From the NCBI RefSeq assembly GCF_018861735.1, contig NZ_JAHLEB010000010.1, positions 55,420 through 119,419 on the forward strand: a DNA stretch of 64,000 nucleotides, written 5' to 3'. This DNA comes from Clostridium lacusfryxellense. Lineage in GTDB: Bacteria > Bacillota > Clostridia > Clostridiales > Clostridiaceae. The notes under the pieces are model-generated. The model worked only from the letters and a program-made list of their open reading frames with translations. It was not told the origin of the DNA and made no database searches. Numbering within the stretch: position 1 is the first letter of the stretch; each line of letters starts with the position of its first letter. A program made the translations under genes and the position numbers. Of this stretch, positions 45,988-55,074 are shown piece by piece.

Positions 45988-47037
45988 CTATTTTACGCGC
46001 CTTCCAGTTACAAAATCTGATCTAGTCATAGGCGAAACTTTAAGCACATCTCCTGTACGAGGTGCATGTATATATGTATTATTACCTACGTAAATACCCA
46101 TGTGATGAGGATCCTGGAAGGTTCCAAAGAAGACTAAATCTCCTGTTTGAAGGTTTCCTCTAGATACTTGTACACCATTTTTTATTTGATCAAATGTGGT
46201 TCTTCCTAATGATATTCCAAAATGTGCATATACGTATTGCGTAAATCCTGAACAATCAAAACCTGAAGGAGATGTACCTCCCCACAAATATGGTGTTCCA
46301 AGAAATTTTGAAGCGTATGCTATTACAGCATTATCTGATACTGCAGCTGAACCTCTTGAAGGTGTATATCTCGATGCTGATCCTGTTATGCTTACCTTAG
46401 TATTACTCGTCTGCGAAGCCGCAAGATACCCGTTGCCACCTAACTCAGATAGCAGTTTGTTTTGTGACTCTTTACTTATAATTATTTTATCTAGTTTCTG
46501 CTTATTTTCTGATTGCAAAACTAGTAATTTTTTCTTAGTAATATTTAAATTTTTCTGTTTTTCATTTAATTCTCTTTTAGTATTTTCAAATCCATCTACT
46601 ATTTTTTTATCAAATGCTATAACGGTTTTTATGTTCTCTACTCTTGATACGAAATCACCAAAACTTTCTGATTGAAGTATTATACTGGTGTAACCATCAA
46701 ATCCATTCATGTACATAGTTCTTATCCTACTATTAAATAACACCTGTTCTTTTTCCGCCTCTTTTTCAACCTGCTTAATCTCCTTGGCGGCAATTACTGC
46801 AGCCTTTTCCGCTTCTACTATCTTAACTTTATTCTCTTTTGTTTTAGCCATGTTTTTTTGAATTTCATTATCAAATTCTTCTATTTTTGTTTCAATTTCT
46901 TCTCTACCTGTTTGAACTTTCGTTAATGAATCCTTCTTCTGTTGTGATCCCCCATTAACCCCAACTGCTAATACAGTTAGATTTGAAGTGAAAATCAATG
47001 TCATCGCAATTACGATATTTCTAAGGGCCTTCTTCAT
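45988..47037 (-). CDS. Secreted NlpC/P60 peptidoglycan hydrolase
   Basis: A 349-residue exported enzyme with a signal peptide (about 1-24), a long coiled coil (about 30-200) and a C-terminal NlpC/P60 cysteine peptidase domain that cuts stem peptides of peptidoglycan. Catalytic Cys262 is in SGFDCSGF and the catalytic His is in DPHHMGIYVG. The WGGTSPSG motif is intact. The layout is like CwlO/PcsB-type hydrolases, which are usually activated through FtsEX; no ftsEX is nearby. The start is ATG with AAGGAG. Confidence 0.93.
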   Translation of the reverse strand: MKKALRNIVIAMTLIFTSNLTVLAVGVNGGSQQKKDSLTKVQTGREEIETKIEEFDNEIQKNMAKTKENKVKIVEAEKAAVIAAKEIKQVEKEAEKEQVLFNSRIRTMYMNGFDGYTSIILQSESFGDFVSRVENIKTVIAFDKKIVDGFENTKRELNEKQKNLNITKKKLLVLQSENKQKLDKIIISKESQNKLLSELGGNGYLAASQTSNTKVSITGSASRYTPSRGSAAVSDNAVIAYASKFLGTPYLWGGTSPSGFDCSGFTQYVYAHFGISLGRTTFDQIKNGVQVSRGNLQTGDLVFFGTFQDPHHMGIYVGNNTYIHAPRTGDVLKVSPMTRSDFVTGRRVK

Positions 47038-47201
47038 TTTTACATCTCCTTAAACTATTTATAATTTTTAACTCATACATTCAATATACCAAAGACTTAT
47101 GTATTTTTTATGAAGATTGTCCATTTTTCTCTATTTGGAAAACATTACATAAAGTTTAATTAAAAAATAAGTATAATATCGTACCGATAGATTTCACAAA
47201 A

Positions 47202-47243
47202 ACGGTTAACAGCAATTATATAAATTGTTGTTAACCGTCCCCA
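47202..47243. repeat. RAYT-type repeat, palindrome
   Basis: ACGGTTAACAGCAATT pairs, with one mismatch, with AATTGTTGTTAACCGT; the right side ends CCCC. It lies between the NlpC/P60 and GGDEF/EAL genes. Confidence 0.9.
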
Positions 47244-47250
47244 TCATTTT

Positions 47251-47311
47251 ATTAGTTGTTAACCGTCCCCATCTTTTAAACCCAGGTTTCCATTAGTTGT
47301 TAACCGTCCCC
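47251..47311 (-). repeat. RAYT-type repeat, two half copies in tandem
   Basis: ATTAGTTGTTAACCGTCCCC occurs at 47251-47270 and again at 47292-47311, both right arms in the same orientation. Confidence 0.9.
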
Positions 47312-47335
47312 CAACCTTTACCCCTCATACACCCA

Positions 47336-49459
47336 TCAGCTATAAGGCTTAATCCAATTGGGTTTTAAAAATTTTTCTTCTATTTCATGTGCAGTAAGAG
47401 GTTTACTGAAATAATAGCCCTGTATTTCATTACATCCCATATTTTTAAGCACTTTAACTTGTTCCAAAGTTTCTGCACCTTCTGCAACAACAGTTAAGTC
47501 AATTTTTTGTGCAAGATTTATTATTCCGTCTACTATTGCTCTTTCTCTCTCATTGGTAACAATATTATCAATAAATGACTTGTCTATTTTTAATGTGTTT
47601 ATAGGTAACTGTTTTAAATAACTTAGAGATGAATATCCTGTTCCAAAGTCATCTAAAGCAATTTTCACTCCTAAGTTCCTAATTCCTGTAAGTAATTTTA
47701 CATTGTTATCAAAATCTTTCATTAAGACACTTTCCGTAATCTCTAATTCCACAAAATTAGGATCAATTTTTGTTTCTGCTATAAGGCTTTTTAGGGTGTC
47801 TTCAAATCTATGATTTTCAAGTTGAACAGATGATAGATTTATTGCAATAGTATCGTATATATACCCTTTGCTTTTCCACAAATCATTTTGTAGAAACACC
47901 GTTTTTATAATCCAGTCACCCATAGGAATTAATAATCCGCTTTGCTCAGCTATTGGTATGAACTCTGTTGGGCATATTGTTCCGAGCTCGGAACTGTTCC
48001 ATCTTAGGAGTGCTTCAAATCCCTTTATTTTATTGTTTATAATATCTATTTGTGGTTGATAATGAATTTCAAGTTCATTGTTTTTGATAGCGCCTCTTAA
48101 TCCTTTTTCTATTTCAACACGCCTTAAAACTACTTCACTCATGCTTTTATTAAAAAATGAAAATTTAGCTTTTCCACTGCATTTTGCGCTGTACATTGCC
48201 GTGTCAGCATTTTTTAATAATATACTAGTTTGATCACCATCATTTGGGAATACTGTTATACCTATACTTGCTGAAGTATATACGTGCTTATCATCTATAA
48301 ATATTTCATTATTCAACAATCTTTGTAATATTTCACAACATGTGCTCATTTCTGAGTAATCTTCAACATTTCTCATTAAAACAAAAAATTCGTCTCCCCC
48401 CACTCTTGAAACAAGATCGCCTTCTCTTATAGAATCTTTAAACAATATTGCAACTTTTTTTAATAATTCATCACCATAATCATGGCCAATAGTATCGTTG
48501 ATTTCTTTAAAGTTATCTAAATCAATTAACAGTATAGCGTGTTTAATACTGGTACCCTTCGCGATAAAAATCTCATTTCTCAAGGAATCAATAAAAAATT
48601 TCCTATTAGGTATATCTGTTAATGTATCATAATATTTTAATCTATTGATTTTTTCTTCAAAATCAACTTGACTTGATATGTCGGTAACTGATCCTGAAAT
48701 TTTAGTTGCAACTCCTTCTTTATTCCTTAGACATTTGCCCCTAACTAAAACCCATTTTTCTCCACCACTATTAACCTTAATTTTTAGCTTGCTTCTGTAA
48801 TATAAGGATTTTCCACTAATGTAATTATTAAATTCAAGTATTGCAGTATATCTATACTCTTCAACAATTAAATTTGTTAAATATTCAGCTGAGGTTATAG
48901 CCTTTATGTCATACCCTGTAATATCACTAAATTTATCGGAAGAAAAAAATTCTTTAGTTTTAAGGTCAACTTCCCAAATAGCATCATTTGCACCCTCTAA
49001 AGCTAATTTATATCTATCTTCGCTTTCTTCAATTATTACCTGCTTTTCATTTAATTTCTTAAATTGCGCTCTTAATTCCCCTTCTACATTTCTTAATTGT
49101 TCATAGGTTTCTTGTATTTCTTGATAATTCTGCTTTAACCTACGTGACCATATCTTACTTTTCTTACTAAATTCATTAATTAAAAAATATATTATAAAAG
49201 ATGATATAAGAACAAATATACATCCCTTAATTGCTTGTATTTTGGCCATAAGCGACTTATTGTCAACTATAATATTTAAAATTCCATCCGAAAACAGAAC
49301 CCAAAGTGCCCCAATTATTGCATATGAAATAGTTACTTTATATGGCATCTTTCTTAGTTCAATATCACCCTTAATTAATGAGTCAGTATTAAACGTATCC
49401 GCCTTATCTATTAATCTTTTTCTTGTTATCTTGTTTAAGTCATCTTTTTTTACACCCAC
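47336..49459 (-). CDS. PAS-GGDEF-EAL cyclic di-GMP protein, membrane-bound
   Basis: A protein of about 707 residues. Two membrane segments (about 45-65 and 77-97) are followed by a coiled coil (about 105-150), a PAS domain with PAC (about 150-275), a GGDEF domain (RVGGDEFFV, with RxxD inhibitory site REGD five residues before) and an EAL domain (FEALLRW, ELEITESVLM, ALDDFGTGYSSL). Both catalytic motifs look intact, so it may make and break cyclic di-GMP. The frame is open to ATG 49486 without a ribosome site; I prefer GTG 49459, preceded by GGGGGG, but the start is uncertain. Confidence 0.88.
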   Translation of the reverse strand: MGVKKDDLNKITRKRLIDKADTFNTDSLIKGDIELRKMPYKVTISYAIIGALWVLFSDGILNIIVDNKSLMAKIQAIKGCIFVLISSFIIYFLINEFSKKSKIWSRRLKQNYQEIQETYEQLRNVEGELRAQFKKLNEKQVIIEESEDRYKLALEGANDAIWEVDLKTKEFFSSDKFSDITGYDIKAITSAEYLTNLIVEEYRYTAILEFNNYISGKSLYYRSKLKIKVNSGGEKWVLVRGKCLRNKEGVATKISGSVTDISSQVDFEEKINRLKYYDTLTDIPNRKFFIDSLRNEIFIAKGTSIKHAILLIDLDNFKEINDTIGHDYGDELLKKVAILFKDSIREGDLVSRVGGDEFFVLMRNVEDYSEMSTCCEILQRLLNNEIFIDDKHVYTSASIGITVFPNDGDQTSILLKNADTAMYSAKCSGKAKFSFFNKSMSEVVLRRVEIEKGLRGAIKNNELEIHYQPQIDIINNKIKGFEALLRWNSSELGTICPTEFIPIAEQSGLLIPMGDWIIKTVFLQNDLWKSKGYIYDTIAINLSSVQLENHRFEDTLKSLIAETKIDPNFVELEITESVLMKDFDNNVKLLTGIRNLGVKIALDDFGTGYSSLSYLKQLPINTLKIDKSFIDNIVTNERERAIVDGIINLAQKIDLTVVAEGAETLEQVKVLKNMGCNEIQGYYFSKPLTAHEIEEKFLKPNWIKPYS

Positions 49460-49665
49460 ACGTAGAAACCCCCCATTGTACATCACATGTTTAACTTTTG
49501 TATCATACCCTTATTTATCGTACTATTTCGATATTTATTAATAGTTTTTTTAAATATAGATTAATTATTATTGATTTAATCTTTGTTTTTATTTTCTACC
49601 ATTATATTTTTCTACATGTATTTTCATGATTTCTATATATACTAATATGTATCATATTTATAAAC

Positions 49666-49695
49666 TTGACATATTTATTTTTGAAGTGTTATAAT
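49666..49695 (+). promoter_or_regulatory. Promoter of the thrS T-box transcript
   Basis: TTGACA (49666-49671) and TATAAT (49690-49695) are spaced by 18 bp, about 30 bp before the leader. Confidence 0.75.
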
Positions 49696-49719
49696 TAGTG
49701 TTAATATAATAGTTTAATA

Positions 49720-49965
49720 CTATGAAGAGAAAAGTAAGCCATGACACATTTACAGAGAAAGAGTACCTTAGCTGGAAGTATTCTAAATGTTAATCGCCGA
49801 AGACCACCTCTGAGTGACTATAATAAGGTCCGGTAATTCCGTTATAATTATTAAGTGGTTTATTAAAAATATTTTAATATTTTTAATAAACAATTTGGGT
49901 GGAACCGCGGGAGTTTATAATCTCGTCCCAATTCTATAACTAGAATTGGGACGAGATTTTTTTAT
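49720..49965 (+). promoter_or_regulatory. T-box riboswitch leader of thrS
   Basis: Stem I has the usual AAGAG...AGTA and GGAAG elements. The specifier ACC (Thr) is at 49803-49805, followed by A. The T-box GGGTGGAACCGCGGG is at 49897-49911. The terminator is a perfect 18-bp stem (49919-49936 with 49941-49958) plus a T-run. Uncharged tRNA(Thr) would allow thrS expression. Confidence 0.95.
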
Positions 49966-50040
49966 TTTCAACTTATAAAAGTTATAAGTATTTATAATTT
50001 TAGTTTTAAATTAGTGAGATTTACGAAAGGAGAGATATAC

Positions 50041-51978
50041 ATGATAAATATTAAATTAAAAGATGGTTCAATTAAGTCTTATGAATCTGAAATATCTGTT
50101 TTTGAAATTGCAAAAGATATTAGTGAGGGACTTGCAAGAGTTGCTTGTGCTGGAACTATTAATGGTAAAACTGTAGATTTACGTTATGTTGTAACTGAGG
50201 ATTGTGATGTTAGCATATTAACTTTTGATAGTGAGGAAGGTAAAAAAGCCTTTAGACATACTGCTAGTCATATATTAGCTCAAGCGGTTAAAAGATTATT
50301 CCCTGCTGCAAAACTTGCTATCGGACCATCTATAGATGATGGGTTCTATTACGATTTTGATAAACAAGATTCATTTTCTGCAGAGGACATTAAACAAATT
50401 GAAGCCGAGATGAAAAAAATTGTAAAAGAAGATTTACCAATAGAAAGATTTGAACTCTCAAGATCTGAAGCTATTGAATTTATGGGTAAAATAGATGAAA
50501 ATTTCAAAGTTCAACTAATTGAAGACTTACCTAAAGATGCAAGTTTATCTTTCTACAAACAGGGAGAATTTACAGATCTTTGCGCAGGCCCACACTTAAT
50601 GTCTACAAGATATATAAAAGCATTTAAACTTACTCAAGTTGCAGGAGCTTATTGGAGAGGTAACGAGAAAAACAAAATGCTTAGCCGTATATATGGAACA
50701 GCTTTTACAAAGAAATCTGACCTAGATGCTCATATCGAGAAAATGGAAGATGCTAAGAAAAGAGATCATAACAAACTTGGACGTGAACTCAAATTCTTTA
50801 CTACATCAGAAATGATAGGCCAAGGATTACCTCTTCTTATGCCTAATGGTGCAAAGGTAATTCAGTTATTACAACGTTTTGTTGAAGATGAGGAAGAAAA
50901 AAGAGGTTATGTATTAACTAAAACTCCACTGATGGCTAAAAGTGACTTATATAAAGTATCTGGCCATTGGGATCATTATAAAGATGGAATGTTTGTACTT
51001 GGAGATGAATCTAAGGGTGAGGACGTTATGGCATTACGCCCTATGACATGCCCATTCCAATTTACAATTTATAATGCAGACCAGAAAAGTTATCGTGACC
51101 TTCCAATTAGATATGCAGAAACTTCAACATTATTTAGAAATGAATCATCAGGTGAAATGCATGGACTTACAAGAGTACGTCAGTTCACAATTTCAGAGGG
51201 TCATTTAGTTGTTACTGCTGAGCAATTAGAAGACGAATTTAAAGGTGTTGTAGATTTAATTCACTATATGCTCAAAACACTAGGAATCGAAGATGATATC
51301 ACTTTCAGATTCTCAAAATGGGATCCAAATAATAAAGAAAAATATATTGATAACCCTGAAGCTTGGGCACTAACTGAAGCTAAGATGAAAGTAATCCTAG
51401 ATGATCTTAAAATAGACTACAAAGAGGCTATTGGTGAAGCTGCGTTCTACGGACCTAAGCTTGACCTACAGTTCAAAAATGTTTACGGTAAGGAAGATAC
51501 TATAATTACAGTGCAAATTGACTTCCAACTACCAGATAGATTTAACATGAGTTATATTGATAAAGATGGATCTAAAAAACTTCCATATGTTATCCATAGA
51601 ACTTCTATTGGTTGTTACGAGAGAACACTTGCAATGCTTATAGAGAAATATGCTGGTGCTTTCCCAACTTGGCTTGCACCACTACAAGTTAAAGTATTAC
51701 CTATTTCTGAGAAATATCATGATTATGCTCAAAAGGTAGTATCTAAACTTAAGGAATCTGGAATTAGAGTAGAAGCTGACTATAGAGCAGAGAAGATCGG
51801 ATACAAAATTCGTGAAGCTCGTAATGAAAGAGCTCCTTTTCTACTAATAGTTGGTGAAAAGGAAGCTGAACTTAATGAAGTTTCTGTAAGAAGTCGTAAA
51901 AATGCTGATGAAGGTGCAATTGCGCTAGATTCATTTATTACAAGAATTAGAGAAGAAATAGACACTAAGTTGTTATAG
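50041..51978 (+). CDS. thrS: Threonyl-tRNA synthetase
   Basis: A 645-residue class II synthetase. Domains in order: TGS (about 1-62), editing domain with HTASHILAQA (about 70-225), catalytic core (about 240-540) with zinc ligands including Cys in MTCPFQF and motif 2 around ESSGEMHGLTRVRQFT, and the anticodon-binding domain (about 545-640, LQVKVLPISEKY...ADYRAEKIGYKIREA). I chose ATG 50041, directly after AAAGGAGAG, rather than the upstream GTG 50014, which contains that site. Expression is controlled by the T-box leader. Confidence 0.97.
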   Translation: MINIKLKDGSIKSYESEISVFEIAKDISEGLARVACAGTINGKTVDLRYVVTEDCDVSILTFDSEEGKKAFRHTASHILAQAVKRLFPAAKLAIGPSIDDGFYYDFDKQDSFSAEDIKQIEAEMKKIVKEDLPIERFELSRSEAIEFMGKIDENFKVQLIEDLPKDASLSFYKQGEFTDLCAGPHLMSTRYIKAFKLTQVAGAYWRGNEKNKMLSRIYGTAFTKKSDLDAHIEKMEDAKKRDHNKLGRELKFFTTSEMIGQGLPLLMPNGAKVIQLLQRFVEDEEEKRGYVLTKTPLMAKSDLYKVSGHWDHYKDGMFVLGDESKGEDVMALRPMTCPFQFTIYNADQKSYRDLPIRYAETSTLFRNESSGEMHGLTRVRQFTISEGHLVVTAEQLEDEFKGVVDLIHYMLKTLGIEDDITFRFSKWDPNNKEKYIDNPEAWALTEAKMKVILDDLKIDYKEAIGEAAFYGPKLDLQFKNVYGKEDTIITVQIDFQLPDRFNMSYIDKDGSKKLPYVIHRTSIGCYERTLAMLIEKYAGAFPTWLAPLQVKVLPISEKYHDYAQKVVSKLKESGIRVEADYRAEKIGYKIREARNERAPFLLIVGEKEAELNEVSVRSRKNADEGAIALDSFITRIREEIDTKLL

Positions 51979-51986
51979 AAATAAAT

Positions 51987-52062
51987 TCTCCTGCATTACT
52001 TGCAATATGAGCTTGAAACGTGAAATTTTACTACACTTCTTATTGCAAGTCACACTGGAGAA
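51987..52062. repeat. Imperfect inverted repeat after thrS
   Basis: CTCCTGCATTACTTGCAATA is mirrored by TATTGCAAGTCACACTGGAG across about 36 bp. It is 9 bp past the thrS stop and separate from the terminator that follows. Confidence 0.5.
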
Positions 52063-52091
52063 AGTCATCCTAATAGGTCAAGAGAATAAAC

Positions 52092-52128
52092 AAGAGCCAT
52101 TACAAGATATTATCTTGTAATGGCTCTT
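52092..52128. terminator. Bidirectional terminator between thrS and glnS
   Basis: AAGAGCCATTACAAGAT pairs with ATCTTGTAATGGCTCTT with almost no loop; the two genes converge here. Confidence 0.85.
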
Positions 52129-52155
52129 AAATTTTATTCTTTATATTAAAATCAC

Positions 52156-53814
52156 TTATTTTTTAATTTTAAATGAGCTTTTTAAAGATGCTATTCTATT
52201 AAAGACTAATTTATCAGCTGTTGTGTATTTAGAATCCACGTTAAAATACCCATGTCTGAAAAATTGGAATTTATCAAGAGGTTTCGAATCTTTCATATTT
52301 GGTTCGATAAATCCTTGTAAAATTTCTATTGAATCTGGATTTATTTGATCTAAGAAAGTTTTGCCTTCTTCTTGTTTCTCATCCAATATTAAAGGTTCAT
52401 ATAATCTAAATTCAGCTGGCACTGCATTTATTGCATCTACAAAATGAATTGTTCCTTTAACTTTTCTTCCTGTAAATCCACTACCACTCTTAGTTTCTTT
52501 ATCGTATGTGCAATGAATTTCACATACATTTCCATCTTCATCTTTAATCATTTCATTACATTTTATAAAGTATGCACCCTTGAGTCTTACTTCATTTCCT
52601 ATGAACAATCTGAAATATTTCTTTGGAGGATTTTCCATGAAATCTTCTTGTTCTATATATATTTCTCTTGAGAATGAAACTTGACGGGTTCCCATTGATG
52701 GATCATCTTGATTATTCTCAATAGTAAGCATTTCAACTTGTGCCTCTGGATAATTCGTAATTATAACTTTTAATGGCTTTAAAATTGCCATTGTTCTAAG
52801 CGTTTTAGGGCTTAAATCTTCTCTTATAAAGTGCTCAAGCAATTGTCCATCTACTGTGCTGTTAGCTTTAGCAACTCCAATTTCTCTACAAAAATTACGT
52901 ATAGATTCTGGAGTATAACCACGGCGCCTAAGCCCTGCTACAGTTGGCATACGTGGGTCATCCCAACCATCTACAACAGCATCATCTACTAATTGCTTAA
53001 GATTTCTTTTGCTCATTACAGTATTAGTTATGTTTAATCTTGCGAACTCGATTTGTCTTGGCTTATTCTCCATTTCACAATTGTCTACAACCCAATCATA
53101 TAGTGGACGATGGTCTTCAAATTCAAGTGTACAAATCGAATGGGTAATCCCCTCAATTGCATCTTCAATTGGATGAGCATAATCATACATAGGATAAATA
53201 CACCATTTATCTCCTGTATTATGATGAATTGCATGAGATATACGATAAATAATTGGATCTCTCATATTAATATTAGGAGAACTCATATCTATTTTAGCTC
53301 TTAAAACCTTGCCTCCATCTTTAAATTCACCTTTTCTCATGCGATCAAATAAGTCTATATTTTCCTCAACAGTTCTATTTATATATGGGCTAACTTTTCC
53401 TGGCTCTCTTAAAGTACCTCTGTATTCTTTCATTTCCTCAGCTGTCAAATCACATACATAAGCTTTACCTTTTCTAATTAATAATAGTGCACGCTTATAC
53501 ATTTCATCGAAATAGTTCGATGCAAAAAATAAGTCATCCCATTCGTAGCCAAGCCATCTTACGTCTTCTTCAATAGATTCTACAAATTCTTTGTCTTCTT
53601 TTGCTGGATTAGTATCATCAAAACGCAAGTTTGTTTTGCCTCCAAATTGATCTGCTAATTCAAAGTTTAAAATAATTGATTTTGCATGCCCAATGTGCAA
53701 ATATCCGTTTGGCTCTGGTGGAAACCTTGTAATAATTTCTTTGTGTTTTCCGCTTTCTATATCTTCCGTAACAATATTTTTTATAAAGTTTGATGAAGTG
53801 GTTATATTTTCCAT
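52156..53814 (-). CDS. glnS: Glutaminyl-tRNA synthetase
   Basis: A 552-residue class I synthetase. The HIGH motif is in [12 protein letters not shown] and the KMSKS-equivalent is VMSKRNL. The catalytic core covers about 25-340 and the C-terminal anticodon-binding beta barrels about 340-550. Bacterial GlnRS of this kind is found in some clostridia as an alternative to the GatCAB route. I chose ATG 53814, which has AAAGGAAGG upstream; a longer frame from 53880 adds an unlikely N-terminus. No T-box was seen upstream. Confidence 0.95.
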   Translation of the reverse strand: MENITTSSNFIKNIVTEDIESGKHKEIITRFPPEPNGYLHIGHAKSIILNFELADQFGGKTNLRFDDTNPAKEDKEFVESIEEDVRWLGYEWDDLFFASNYFDEMYKRALLLIRKGKAYVCDLTAEEMKEYRGTLREPGKVSPYINRTVEENIDLFDRMRKGEFKDGGKVLRAKIDMSSPNINMRDPIIYRISHAIHHNTGDKWCIYPMYDYAHPIEDAIEGITHSICTLEFEDHRPLYDWVVDNCEMENKPRQIEFARLNITNTVMSKRNLKQLVDDAVVDGWDDPRMPTVAGLRRRGYTPESIRNFCREIGVAKANSTVDGQLLEHFIREDLSPKTLRTMAILKPLKVIITNYPEAQVEMLTIENNQDDPSMGTRQVSFSREIYIEQEDFMENPPKKYFRLFIGNEVRLKGAYFIKCNEMIKDEDGNVCEIHCTYDKETKSGSGFTGRKVKGTIHFVDAINAVPAEFRLYEPLILDEKQEEGKTFLDQINPDSIEILQGFIEPNMKDSKPLDKFQFFRHGYFNVDSKYTTADKLVFNRIASLKSSFKIKK

Positions 53815-54069
53815 GTTTGCGACCTTCCTTTTACTATAACTTATTTGTAAGTTTTCCCTATATTCTAATAAATATATCACAAAAACGCAATTTTTCCTAG
53901 GGTTTTAAGCTTAGCACTCTATAAAATGTTAATATTTTTAAGCATACATAGTATTTTCATCCTAACTAAAATAATTTAGGAAAAAACAATTATAATAATT
54001 CTTTAACTTGAGATTATAATTCACAATATGCAATAATGTAATTAGCCGGTAATACCCGGTAATCTAGTG

Positions 54070-54137
54070 AAAGGAGATGATTATATTGATATTAACTAGG
54101 GGGTGGCTTTTGACCTAAAAAAGGTCAAAAGTCCACC
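54070..54137 (+). promoter_or_regulatory. Short peptide frame and stable hairpin upstream of the CD3324 gene
   Basis: After GGAGATG there is a TTG-started 10-codon frame (54086-54118, ILTRGWLLT). Its end lies in a hairpin: GGTGGCTTTTGACCT (54102-54116) pairs with AGGTCAAAAGTCCACC (54122-54137) with one bulge. A second frame, MPPSLCHYNTRYLLT, starts at 54176 after GGGGGAGG. Both frames may be chance; the hairpin is clear. Confidence 0.4.
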
Positions 54138-54214
54138 AAAATATATGCTTTTGATATAGGAAGGGGGAGGAACACATGCCTCCTTCACTATGTCATTACA
54201 ATACAAGGTATTTA

Positions 54215-54243
54215 TTGACATAAAAGATGGTTTATTATATAGT
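54215..54243 (+). promoter_or_regulatory. Promoter upstream of the CD3324-family gene
   Basis: TTGACA (54215-54220) and TATAGT (54238-54243) are spaced by 17 bp. The first start codon of the CD3324 gene is 500 bp downstream, so a long leader is expected. Confidence 0.6.
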
Positions 54244-54372
54244 TGAATTGTTTGTTATAATATCATTTTATTAAACTTAAATTGACTCAATTTATAAATT
54301 ATTAAAATGATTAACAAAATTAATATCAGAATAATTATAAAAATTAATTCAGATTAAGGAGGATGATGTTAA

Positions 54373-54414
54373 ATGATAACTTTAGTTGTAACTTTCGAGG
54401 TGCTTTATCAATAA
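54373..54414 (+). CDS. Candidate leader peptide MITLVVTFEVLYQ
   Basis: A 13-codon frame from ATG 54373 to TAA follows a consensus AAGGAGG (54356-54362) at 10-nt spacing. It is hydrophobic and about 130 bp after a good promoter. It precedes two terminator-like hairpins and the CD3324 gene. It may be a leader peptide or chance. Confidence 0.4.
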   Translation: MITLVVTFEVLYQ

Positions 54415-54574
54415 CTAAATAAATTCGAAGACAGTATTATATTTTATAAATAATGTTTTTTGTTTATCTATGAAATTTTAATTAGGGAATATTGCTCTTT
54501 ATTTGCTGTGCTTTCGAAATACAATTAATAACCGTCATCTGAAACGTTAAAATGGATTTAAATTTTGGCAGAAT

Positions 54575-54649
54575 GCACGAAGTTATCGTGTTTTTTTTAT
54601 TGTCATTTTTAACAGTCCCGTGGATGGTTTTTATATCCACGGGATTTTT
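54575..54649 (+). terminator. Two terminator-like hairpins in the leader
   Basis: A weak hairpin (CACGA/TCGTG) followed by eight Ts ends near 54600. A stronger 10-bp stem (54616-54625 with 54635-54644) and T-run follows. Both lie between the promoter and the CD3324 gene, so either expression is attenuated here or a further promoter exists downstream. Confidence 0.65.
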
Positions 54650-54687
54650 CTATAAAAAAATAAAAATTATTAAAGGAGGTGGTTTCA

Positions 54688-54846
54688 ATGATAAGTTCTA
54701 AAGCTTTATTAAATAACAAAAAGAATAAAGAGGAGGAATTTTATATTGTGTTACAAGAATGGGAAGGACGTACTGCCAGCAGCACTTTTAAAGGAGCTGC
54801 AAAAGTATATTCAAGGAGAGATTATATATATTCCAAAAGAGGGTAA
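54688..54846 (+). CDS. Small frame overlapping the CD3324 gene, possible coupling peptide
   Basis: A 52-codon frame with a near-perfect AAAGGAGGT site starts at ATG 54688 and overlaps the CD3324 gene out of frame from 54746. The first 19 residues (MISSKALLNNKKNKEEEFY) contain the ribosome site of the next gene. The later part is just the shifted reading of that gene. Its translation could couple initiation of the downstream gene. No family is recognised. Confidence 0.4.
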   Translation: MISSKALLNNKKNKEEEFYIVLQEWEGRTASSTFKGAAKVYSRRDYIYSKRG

Positions 54847-55030
54847 TATACGTAAAGGGTGGGGTGAAAATAATGGCACTCGCAAACTTATTCATAATCG
54901 TAATTTGGAGATATACAAAATTTATAAAAGCGGATCAACAATTACTAGACTTACAGAATCTTATAATCTGTCGGAAGATAGCATTAGAAAGATAATTTTT
55001 AATATGAATAATGAGATTTTAGAAAAATGA
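54746..55030 (+). CDS. CD3324 family helix-turn-helix protein
   Basis: A 94-residue protein with the family pattern NGKDVLPAALLKELQKYIQGEIIYIPK, then WGENNGTRKLIHNRNLEIYKIYKSG and a C-terminal helix-turn-helix (TRLTESYNLSEDSIRKIIF). Such proteins are common in clostridia and bacilli and probably bind DNA; the targets are unknown. The start is TTG 54746 with AGGAGG nine bases upstream. The gene has a long leader with hairpins and overlaps a 52-codon frame. Its stop codon lies in the terminator stem. Confidence 0.85.
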   Translation: MCYKNGKDVLPAALLKELQKYIQGEIIYIPKEGNIRKGWGENNGTRKLIHNRNLEIYKIYKSGSTITRLTESYNLSEDSIRKIIFNMNNEILEK

Positions 55031-55059
55031 CTTGTCTATTAAGACAAGTCATTTTTTTA
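55027..55059 (+). terminator. Terminator of the CD3324 gene
   Basis: ATGACTTGTCT and AGACAAGTCAT form an 11-bp stem with a 4-nt loop and seven Ts. Confidence 0.92.
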
Positions 55060-55074
55060 TATGATAATTTATTT

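Noticed and set aside
40882..47311. The palindromes as ordinary transcription terminators
   Set aside because: They share one sequence across loci, lack consistent T-runs, and occur as half copies that cannot form hairpins, although some may also terminate transcription.
54525..54540. TTAATAACCGTC in the CD3324 leader
   Set aside because: It matches half of one array palindrome but lacks the GGG flank and the second arm.
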